Assembly: GCA_016793585.1 (NCBI GenBank)
Contig: JAEUJR010000667.1
Coordinates: forward strand, 1 to 5,007
Direction of reading: 5' to 3'
DNA length: 5,007 nucleotides
Source: Archangium sp.
Lineage (GTDB): Bacteria; Myxococcota; Myxococcia; Myxococcales; Myxococcaceae
Below, piece by piece: positions 1 to 4,788 of the stretch (positions are counted from its first letter, which is position 1; every line of letters starts with the position of its first letter). The notes under the pieces were generated by a model that saw only the letters and a program-made list of their open reading frames with translations, did not search any database and was not told where the DNA came from. The position numbers were made by a program, and so were the translations under genes.

Positions 1-498
1 AACTACCTCAACGAGATTCTGCGTCAGGGCCTGCCCATCGAAGAGGTGCGCGGGCGCATTCTGGCCGAGCTCGACAGTGAACGGGCCCAGTACGACGTGC
101 TCGCCGCGCGCGCGCTGCAGCTGGGGGCCGCGGCCACCGACGTGTCCTCGAACGAGCGCCTCGTCGTCGAAGGCACCGGCACGTTCCTCGAGCAGCCCGA
201 GTTCGCCGACGACGTCAAACGCATGCGGGCCCTGTTCCGTGCGCTCGACGAGAAACACAAGCTGCTGCAGCTGCTCGACCGTGTGCAGCGCGCGCGAGAG
301 ATGCAGATCTTCATCGGCGCCGAGAGCGAGTTCTCGTCACAGGGCGACGTCAGCGTCATCGTCAGCCCCTACGGCCCGCCCGAGACCGTCGTCGGCACCG
401 TCGGCGTCATCGGCCCCACGCGCATGAACTACCAGCGGGTCATTCCGCTGGTGAACTTCACGGCGCAGGTGCTGTCGCGCGCGCTCGACGACGAGTGA
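1..498 (+). CDS. hrcA: HrcA heat-inducible transcription repressor, C-terminal part (5' end outside window)
   Basis: HrcA binds CIRCE operators and represses the groE/dnaK chaperone operons; GroEL availability normally modulates its activity. Only the last 165 residues are present, reading in frame 1 from the first base to TGA at 496-498. The family usually has about 340 residues, so the N-terminal winged-helix DNA-binding domain lies outside the window. What is visible is the GAF-like regulatory domain with its inserted dimerisation region. Recognisable family blocks are GTGTFLEQPEF (near 162-200), the IFIGAES strand (near 307-330), and the C-terminal signature GVIGPTRMNYQRVIPLV (about 403-453), which is the strongest identifier. 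The protein ends at ALDDE. In many bacteria hrcA is followed by grpE and dnaK; here it is followed by a convergent unrelated gene after 7 bp, so it closes its transcription unit. The sequence is intact with no frameshift. Identification is firm; regulation by CIRCE/GroEL is family knowledge. Confidence 0.96.
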   Translation, partial: NYLNEILRQGLPIEEVRGRILAELDSERAQYDVLAARALQLGAAATDVSSNERLVVEGTGTFLEQPEFADDVKRMRALFRALDEKHKLLQLLDRVQRAREMQIFIGAESEFSSQGDVSVIVSPYGPPETVVGTVGVIGPTRMNYQRVIPLVNFTAQVLSRALDDE

Positions 499-505
499 CG
501 TTCGC

Positions 506-2665
506 TCAGAGGTCGCGGCGGAAGATGAAGCCACCCTGGCCGCTGATGAAGCAGCGGCGGTTGCGGCACATCACCTTCGCTTCGCCCATGCCCGGGTGGT
601 CTTCGGTGACGGTGGCCCCTTCGACGCCCGCGTCGCTGTCGAGCCGAATCCAGTACGTGAAGTCCGTCGCGGTCGCCTGCAGGTTCAATACGGCGTTGGT
701 CGTCGCGGCCCACGACCCGCTCACCTTCGGAGAGGAGCCCAGCAGCACGCCGCCGTCCGCCCGCACCAGGTAGAGCGACGACGACGAGGTGCCGAGGTCG
801 ACCGCGAGGAACTCGTCGGCGCTCCGGGGCGCCCCCAGGTCGACGTCGGCGCCGAAGGTGAACACCTGGCCCGATGCGCCGCCATCGAGCTTCGCCGCCT
901 TGCCACCCGACGCGTACGCAAGGCCCCATACCGCCGGCCCGACCTCGATGAGCCCCTGCATCGTGCCGGCGAAGGCGCCCGTCACCGAAGCGCCAGCCGT
1001 GGGGAAGTAGCTGTAGGTCATGGCCGGGTTCGCTGCGTAGAAGTCACCGCCCGCCGCGCACGCCAGGTACGTCGTCGAGGCTGGAGCGGCGAGCGCGAGC
1101 GGCACCACCGACGATGACGTCAGCCGGTACACGCCACCATCGGCGTCGAGCGCCACGCCAGTCGAGCCGTTGAAGCAGCCGTGGCCGAAGTTCACGCCGC
1201 CGAACCCGGTCGCCACGGGCTGCCAGTCACCCGTCGCACCTCGACGCAGCACCAGCCCGTCGCGGCCGACGCCGAACACCTCCGAGCCGTCCTGGTTCGA
1301 GACGAGGCGAACGAGGTCACGACGATCGCGGGGCACGAGCTCGGCCCAGGTCGTGCCGCGACGACGCAGCGCCGTGCCCGAGATGCCGTACGCGTAGACG
1401 TCGGCGCCGAGCGCGTTGATGCCGTAGATGGAGCCCGACGGCGGCACGGTCGTCACCGACCAGGTGGTGCCGTCCCAGAAGGCGACTCGTCCGTCACTCG
1501 AGCCGGCCCAGACGCCTCCGCCCGGCAGCGCATCGAGCGCGTACATGGTGAAGCTGTTCGGCACGTTGGGCAGCTCGACCCAGCCCGCGGTGTTGAGCCC
1601 GCCGTCAGCGAAGGCTGCCGACCGAAACGCCTTCACGCCGGCGACGACGAAGTCGGTCGGGCCGACGCCATCGACTGCGTAGAACGCCTGCCCCGAGTTT
1701 CCTGCCGGCGGCGTGACGAGCCCCCAGCCAAAGCCGTTGAAACGAATGATGGTGCCGTTGAGACCGACCGCGAGCACGTTGTCGGCGCTCGAGCCCCAGA
1801 GCTCCATGAGCGAGTTGGTCGTGGGCGACGAGTTCAGGGTGAGGTTCGCGCCGTCCCAGTGCGCGATGGTGCCGTTGTCGCCGACGATCCACACGTCGTT
1901 GGGCCCCGACCCCCAGACCGAGCGCAGCTCGGGGTTGCCCGTGAGCCGCTGCGCGGTCGCGGTGGTGCCGTTGAAACGAACGACCTGCCCCGCGGCGCCG
2001 ACCGCCCAGACGTCGGTCGCCGAGGCAGCCCAGACTCCGCGCAGGCGAACGCCATCACCTTCACGAACCTGACGCCACGACTGCCCGTCCCACTGCATGA
2101 GGTGGCCGGCGTCGGAGACCATGAAGCCGAGCGTGGGGCTGAGGAAGAACTGGCCGCGCCAGTTGGTGAGGCCACCGAGCGGGCGTTCGACACACCACCC
2201 TCGAACGCAGAGGTCACCGACGAAGGGAGCGGCGCTCGAGGAGCCACCTGCCGAGCCACCCGCCATCGCTGCTCCTCCAGCCGTCGCGGTGCCGCCTGCC
2301 GTCGCCGTGCCGCCCGCCGTCGCCGTGCCGCCTGCCGTCGCCGTGCCGCCCGCCATCGCATCGCCGCCTGCCGTCGCCGTGCCACCAGCCGAGGCAACGC
2401 CACCAGCGCTGGAGCCTCCGCCGATCGCCGAACCGCCTCCACTCCCGAAGGAGACCGGCATGCAGGCCCCGGTGCGGCACTCATTCCCCGAGGTGCACGC
2501 GCTGCAGGTCGCGCCGTTGCGGCCACAGGCATTGTTGTCGAAACCCGTCACGCACCGGTCGGCCTGACAGCAACCACCGCACGAGTTCGGGTCGCACTTC
2601 GGGGTCGTCGGCCCACACCCGGCAAGCCAGAGGAGCGACAGGCACACGAGTGACAGGGTTCGCAT
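506..2665 (-). CDS. Cysteine-rich, repeat-spacer, beta-propeller lipoprotein (function unknown)
   Basis: This predicted 719-residue exported lipoprotein has no recognisable enzyme motif. It starts with a signal peptide: Arg2, a hydrophobic core at 4-15 and lipobox LAGC with the lipidated Cys at 17. Gly at +2 suggests outer-membrane sorting. Residues 24-68 hold ten cysteines (24, 29, 32, 33, 38, 47, 54, 57, 63, 68), a head common on myxobacterial lipoproteins. Residues 71-145 are a Gly/Ala/Ser/Thr linker with eight GGxAxA hexapeptides (88-135). From about 165 to the end there are repeated blades of the form VW-x4-DVW-x-VG-x2-G-x4-(W/F)(D/N)G, clearest at 208-233, 247-272, 286-311, 375-399 and 413-437, with weaker ones after. 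This suggests a beta-propeller of about seven or more blades. C-x4-C pairs flank it (153/158 and 700/705). The ATG is the only start giving a complete signal peptide. A ligand-binding or surface role is inference. Confidence 0.9.
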   Translation of the reverse strand: MRTLSLVCLSLLWLAGCGPTTPKCDPNSCGGCCQADRCVTGFDNNACGRNGATCSACTSGNECRTGACMPVSFGSGGGSAIGGGSSAGGVASAGGTATAGGDAMAGGTATAGGTATAGGTATAGGTATAGGAAMAGGSAGGSSSAAPFVGDLCVRGWCVERPLGGLTNWRGQFFLSPTLGFMVSDAGHLMQWDGQSWRQVREGDGVRLRGVWAASATDVWAVGAAGQVVRFNGTTATAQRLTGNPELRSVWGSGPNDVWIVGDNGTIAHWDGANLTLNSSPTTNSLMELWGSSADNVLAVGLNGTIIRFNGFGWGLVTPPAGNSGQAFYAVDGVGPTDFVVAGVKAFRSAAFADGGLNTAGWVELPNVPNSFTMYALDALPGGGVWAGSSDGRVAFWDGTTWSVTTVPPSGSIYGINALGADVYAYGISGTALRRRGTTWAELVPRDRRDLVRLVSNQDGSEVFGVGRDGLVLRRGATGDWQPVATGFGGVNFGHGCFNGSTGVALDADGGVYRLTSSSVVPLALAAPASTTYLACAAGGDFYAANPAMTYSYFPTAGASVTGAFAGTMQGLIEVGPAVWGLAYASGGKAAKLDGGASGQVFTFGADVDLGAPRSADEFLAVDLGTSSSSLYLVRADGGVLLGSSPKVSGSWAATTNAVLNLQATATDFTYWIRLDSDAGVEGATVTEDHPGMGEAKVMCRNRRCFISGQGGFIFRRDL
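2261..2404 (-). repeat. Eight tandem 18-bp in-frame repeats coding GGxAxA hexapeptides
   Basis: Eight head-to-tail 18-bp units encode residues 88-135 of the lipoprotein: GGVASA, GGTATA, GGDAMA, four GGTATA, GGAAMA. On the plus strand the core unit reads gccgtcgccgtgccgcc followed by c or t. Two units (2298-2315 and 2334-2351) are identical; those at 2280-2297 and 2316-2333 differ from each other by one base. The ends alternate t/c/t/c over four units, as if a 36-bp pair had been copied. Outer units are more diverged, the usual pattern for an array that expands and contracts in its centre. Because the unit is a multiple of three, copy-number change would lengthen or shorten the linker without breaking the frame. 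Confidence 0.93.
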
Positions 2666-2666
2666 G

Positions 2667-2671
2667 CCTCC
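2667..2671 (-). promoter_or_regulatory. Purine-rich GGAGG next to the lipoprotein start, unusually close
   Basis: Read on the minus strand, GGAGG is separated from the lipoprotein ATG (2665-2663) by a single base. This is well short of the usual 5-9 nt spacing. No better start fits: the next candidate, GTG at codon 7, would remove the positive charge and much of the hydrophobic core of the signal peptide. The site may therefore be a suboptimal ribosome binding site, or initiation may rely on another signal. Confidence 0.4.
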
Positions 2672-2710
2672 ACGACACCGGCGCGCCAGACGAAGTGAAA
2701 AGAATGTCGC

Positions 2711-3457
2711 TCAGTGCCTCGCCTTGCGCAGCACGCCGACCTCGAGCGCCTCGAACCAGTCGATGAAGCGCAGCACGTCGTCGCCGCGATAGATGGCGCC
2801 GTGTTGTGGGCACAACATCGTCGGCTTGAGCGCCCGCGCGCGTTGACACCAGTCGTTCTTCGCCGCGGCAGAGCCCATCCACCGTTTGTGGAAGCCCTCG
2901 GCCAGCTGGATGTGCTCGTCGAAGTTCTCGACGAAGAGCGGTGCTTCGGGGGGCTGGAGCGCCGCCCCCACGTCTCCCGAGAACAGAATGCCCGCGTCGG
3001 GGTCGAACAGGTGGAAGTTGCCCGACGAGTGGAGGAAGTGCGCGGGCACCGCCTGCAACATGAACCCACCCACCTCGATGCCGCAGCCCTCGTCGGGAAT
3101 CGGCACCAGCGTGCCTTCGTCGCCGCCGAAGTGCGGAATGAACGAGCACCACAACCAGCTCGTGTGGCACTTGAGGTCAGGGTTGAAGTCGAGCCACAGC
3201 GCCAACGACGAGATGACGTCGGGGTCCTGGTGGCTCGAGAAGAGCGTGGTGATCTTCCGCGGGTCCCACCCCTCGGCGATGGCGGCGAAGACCGCGGGGA
3301 ACACCTCCTGGCCTCCGGGGTCGGTGAGTAGCGTCGCGTCACCATGACTGATCAGGTACTCGTTGGTGTCGATCAGGTGGTTGGGCCTCGCGGGGTCTCG
3401 CGCGACGACACGCCACGAGTGCGCGCCCTTCTCGTACAGCGTGATCATCTTCTTCAT
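2711..3457 (-). CDS. Stand-alone MBL-fold oxygen-binding di-iron (ODP/FprA-like) protein, likely O2/redox sensor
   Basis: This soluble 248-residue protein has a metallo-beta-lactamase fold of the flavodiiron (FprA/ROO) type. Visible ligands are H76, D78 and D80 in SSHQDPDV, H143 in HFLHSSGNF, D162 in LFSGD and H219 in CPQHG. The intervals H76-H143 (67) and H143-D162 (19) equal those I recall for the di-iron site of rubredoxin:oxygen oxidoreductase (H79, E81, D83, H146, D165, H226). Asp replaces the usual Glu at 78, and Val replaces the non-coordinating His at 81. There is no flavodoxin or rubredoxin domain, so it lacks the electron-transfer part of a NO/O2 reductase. The start is supported by AGGGAGG four bases upstream, and its ATG overlaps the TGA of the upstream chemoreceptor-tip protein (ATGA), implying coupled translation. 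Stand-alone ODP proteins beside receptor genes act as oxygen/iron sensors in chemotaxis in Treponema denticola; that role is inferred here. A metallohydrolase role is less likely given the His-x-Asp-x-Asp ligands. Confidence 0.85.
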   Translation of the reverse strand: MKKMITLYEKGAHSWRVVARDPARPNHLIDTNEYLISHGDATLLTDPGGQEVFPAVFAAIAEGWDPRKITTLFSSHQDPDVISSLALWLDFNPDLKCHTSWLWCSFIPHFGGDEGTLVPIPDEGCGIEVGGFMLQAVPAHFLHSSGNFHLFDPDAGILFSGDVGAALQPPEAPLFVENFDEHIQLAEGFHKRWMGSAAAKNDWCQRARALKPTMLCPQHGAIYRGDDVLRFIDWFEALEVGVLRKARH

Positions 3458-4065
3458 GCGGCCTCCCTGGCCGAGCGTGCGAGCGGCACCAGCCGTTTGC
3501 CGATGCGCAACACCGAGTTGGCGTGCTCGCCGAATTCGCGCGCGACCTGCGAGAGCACTGCGCGCTCCCGATGGCCCGCGCCGGCGGCTTCGATCATCGC
3601 CGTGTGCGAGAGCACGATGGCCATCAGCCCCAGCTGGGTCAGCGCTTCGAGCTCGACGATGGTGCGGTGCAGCTCGGCGAGGCGGGTGGCGCGGAGCGTC
3701 GCGTCACGCAGCGAGGTCGTCGAGAGGCAGTGATCGAGCGCTCCCGCTGGCGCGAGCTGGGCGGCTCGCTCCATCAGCCGACGCTTGCGCATCATCGTTC
3801 GAAACTGGCTCTCTCGAACCACCGAGTCGCCGCACAACTTCTGCAGCGATTCGAGCTGCGCGGCGAGATCGTCGCTCCAGCGGCGCATCTGGTGCGACAC
3901 CTCACGAAAGCCCGCCAGCCCCGACGACTGCTGCTTCGCGCTGCGCACCAGCGCGTCGAGGGCCCGAATGCGCACCTGAAACGAGTGCTCGCGCATGTCC
4001 TTGGCGGCCTCGTTCAACGCAACCACCACGGTCAGACCGTTCACCGAGCTCACGCGCCGGATCAC
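3454..4065 (-). CDS. Small soluble helical protein with degenerate chemoreceptor (MCP) hairpin tip(s), partner of the ODP protein
   Basis: This 203-residue, almost wholly helical protein resembles the signalling tip of methyl-accepting chemotaxis proteins. Residues 29-37, FQVRIRALD, match the E. coli Tsr tip FQTNILALN at F, Q, I, A and L. They are followed by AxVxxAK, GF (52-53), V56 and MRRWS (60-64), paralleling AAVEAAR, GRGF, V and VRNLA. One extra residue sits in the turn and the conserved tip Glu is absent. A second, weaker copy lies at 152-184: MIEAAGAG (157-164), then VARE and HANS. There is no sensor domain, HAMP or clear transmembrane segment, although 143-158 is fairly hydrophobic. 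The start is GTG; an in-frame stop lies nine codons upstream with no earlier start codon, so the 5' limit is secure, though in-frame GTG codons 5 and 8 are alternatives. No strong Shine-Dalgarno is visible. Inferred role: receives the ODP signal and either joins a receptor array or acts as an adaptor. Confidence 0.72.
   Translation of the reverse strand: MIRRVSSVNGLTVVVALNEAAKDMREHSFQVRIRALDALVRSAKQQSSGLAGFREVSHQMRRWSDDLAAQLESLQKLCGDSVVRESQFRTMMRKRRLMERAAQLAPAGALDHCLSTTSLRDATLRATRLAELHRTIVELEALTQLGLMAIVLSHTAMIEAAGAGHRERAVLSQVAREFGEHANSVLRIGKRLVPLARSAREAA
3462..3468 (-). promoter_or_regulatory. Shine-Dalgarno site of the ODP gene
   Basis: AGGGAGG on the minus strand lies four bases before the ODP ATG (3457-3455). 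It sits inside the last codons of the upstream chemoreceptor-tip gene. A strong site together with the ATGA overlap supports both independent loading and re-initiation of ribosomes, and fixes the start of the ODP protein at MKKM. Confidence 0.75.
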
Positions 4066-4090
4066 AGCAAGCGGTGCGCCGACCTCGACG

Positions 4091-4106
4091 CGTCAGTTCC
4101 CTGACG
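4091..4106. repeat. Inverted repeat CGTCAG-ttcc-CTGACG upstream of the chemoreceptor-tip gene
   Basis: Perfect 6-bp arms are separated by 4 bases, centred about 33 bp before the GTG start of the tip gene. The position suits an operator or an mRNA hairpin in the leader. The half-site GTCAG/CTGAC recurs in the palindrome at 4188-4199. The pattern is directly visible; a regulatory function is only a possibility, since a 6-bp arm can arise by chance in GC-rich DNA. Confidence 0.4.
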
Positions 4107-4187
4107 AAGCAGCGATCTCGATCAACCGTGGCCATGAGGAGTCGGCGGGTTGGGAGGCCTGCGGGCCCGGCAGCGGCGGCGTCTGCC

Positions 4188-4199
4188 GTCAGCGCTGAC
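4188..4199. repeat. 12-bp perfect palindrome GTCAGCGCTGAC just after mog
   Basis: A perfect 12-bp palindrome begins 9 bp beyond the mog stop codon. As RNA it could form only a four-base stem, so it is a poor terminator and more like a dimeric protein-binding site. It carries the same GTCAG/CTGAC half-sites as the repeat at 4091-4106, with a 2-bp instead of a 4-bp spacer. Confidence 0.4.
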
Positions 4200-4207
4200 C
4201 CACCGGC

Positions 4208-4744
4208 TCACTTCGACTTCGGCCGGAAGATCTTCGGCGCTCGTTCGGTGCCCTCGAGGAACGCGCCACCGATGAGGTCGATGCAATACGGAATCGCCGG
4301 GAACACGGCCTCGAGGCACTCGCGAATCGCGGCCGGCTTGCCCGGCAGGTTGACGATGAGCGCCTGCTTGCGAATGCCCGCCGTCTGCCTCGACAGAATC
4401 GCGGTGGGCACGCTCTTCAGCGACACCTGCCGCATGAGCTCGCCGAAGCCGGGCATCATCTTCTCGCAGACCGCCTCGGTCGCTTCGGGGGTCACGTCAC
4501 GCGGCGCCGGGCCGGTTCCGCCCGTCGTCACCACCAGGCTGCACCTCACCTCGTCGACGAGCTCGACGAGCGTGCGCTCGATGGTGGCGCGGTCGTCGGG
4601 AATCAGCCGGTACTGCTTTTCCCACGGGCTCGAGAGCCACTCGGTGAGCGTCGCTTCGATGGCCTTGCCCGAGAGGTCTTCGTAGACGCCGGCCGAGGCG
4701 CGGTCAGACATGGTGACGATGCCGATGCGTGCAGGAGTGCCCAT
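4208..4744 (-). CDS. mog: Molybdopterin adenylyltransferase (MogA)
   Basis: MogA catalyses ATP-dependent adenylylation of molybdopterin, the step before molybdate insertion in molybdenum-cofactor synthesis; it is a cytosolic trimer. The 178-residue product aligns along its length with E. coli MogA. It has the [17 protein letters not shown] start, LIPDD with D50 (E. coli D49), [17 protein letters not shown] with D83 (E. coli D82), [33 protein letters not shown] and [13 protein letters not shown], and it ends in FRPKSK. It is about 17 residues shorter than the E. coli protein, mainly because the loop before the PYCI segment is reduced to FPAI. Both catalytic aspartates are present, so it should be active. 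The ATG start has no strong Shine-Dalgarno but gives the expected N-terminus. It is divergent from dcd across 44 bp. No other cofactor-biosynthesis gene is in the window. MoaB is the close paralogue, but the long match to MogA-specific blocks favours MogA. Confidence 0.95.
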   Translation of the reverse strand: MGTPARIGIVTMSDRASAGVYEDLSGKAIEATLTEWLSSPWEKQYRLIPDDRATIERTLVELVDEVRCSLVVTTGGTGPAPRDVTPEATEAVCEKMMPGFGELMRQVSLKSVPTAILSRQTAGIRKQALIVNLPGKPAAIRECLEAVFPAIPYCIDLIGGAFLEGTERAPKIFRPKSK

Positions 4745-4774
4745 GGCCGACGGTTTATCGCGATGACGGCCCGT

Positions 4775-4779
4775 GGAGG
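4775..4779 (+). promoter_or_regulatory. Shine-Dalgarno GGAGG that decides the dcd start
   Basis: GGAGG is followed by nine bases and then ATG at 4789, a workable spacing. The second in-frame ATG at 4798 is 18 bases away, too far for this site. It therefore favours initiation at 4789, although homologues mostly begin at the position matching 4798. Confidence 0.55.
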
Positions 4780-4788
4780 CTCTGGCAT

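Larger units (their letters stand above)
4066..4207. other. 142-bp intergenic stretch between mog and the chemoreceptor-tip gene
   Basis: Both flanking genes read on the minus strand, so this is downstream of mog and upstream of the tip/ODP pair. It contains two inverted repeats listed separately and a stem-loop at 4168-4188 (cggcag / ctgccg, 9-nt loop). The stem-loop lies about 20 nt after the mog stop and has no T-tract. It may weakly attenuate read-through but is not a clear terminator. No convincing -35/-10 pair was found on either strand. If the pair has its own promoter it should lie here. A short minus-strand reading frame beginning at 4135 does not resemble a protein. Confidence 0.5.

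Noticed and set aside
429..929. 166-codon minus-strand open frame overlapping the hrcA end and the lipoprotein C-terminus
   Set aside because: It runs in a different frame from the lipoprotein and overlaps hrcA; Arg/Gly-rich with no motifs.
2261..2404. Tandem array considered as a CRISPR array
   Set aside because: The 18-bp units have no unique spacers between them and are in-frame coding hexapeptide repeats.
1181..2653. 490-codon plus-strand open frame lying antisense to the lipoprotein gene
   Set aside because: Its protein is Arg/Ala/Pro-rich with no family motifs. The opposite strand has a signal peptide, lipobox and regular blade repeats. Long antisense frames are expected in GC-rich codon-biased DNA.
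2714..3331. 205-codon plus-strand open frame antisense to the ODP gene
   Set aside because: Shadow of the ODP gene, whose metal-ligand spacing is decisive for the minus strand.
3902..4135. Minus-strand frame starting at ATG 4135, considered as an upstream extension of the chemoreceptor-tip protein
   Set aside because: It is in another reading frame and turns into Arg/Gly-rich sequence; the tip protein's own frame has a stop nine codons before its GTG and no start between.
4066..4140. Possible sigma-70 promoter (TTGATC about 17 bp before AGGGAA on the minus strand)
   Set aside because: The -10 match is too poor to support in DNA of this composition.
4168..4188. Stem-loop cggcag / ctgccg considered as the mog terminator
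   Set aside because: Only a 6-bp stem with a 9-nt loop and no T-tract on the minus strand; not enough to call a rho-independent terminator.
3363..4685. 440-codon plus-strand open frame spanning the mog and chemoreceptor-tip region
   Set aside because: It crosses an intergenic gap and lies antisense to clearly recognised MogA; its composition is Ser/Arg/Ala-rich with no motifs.
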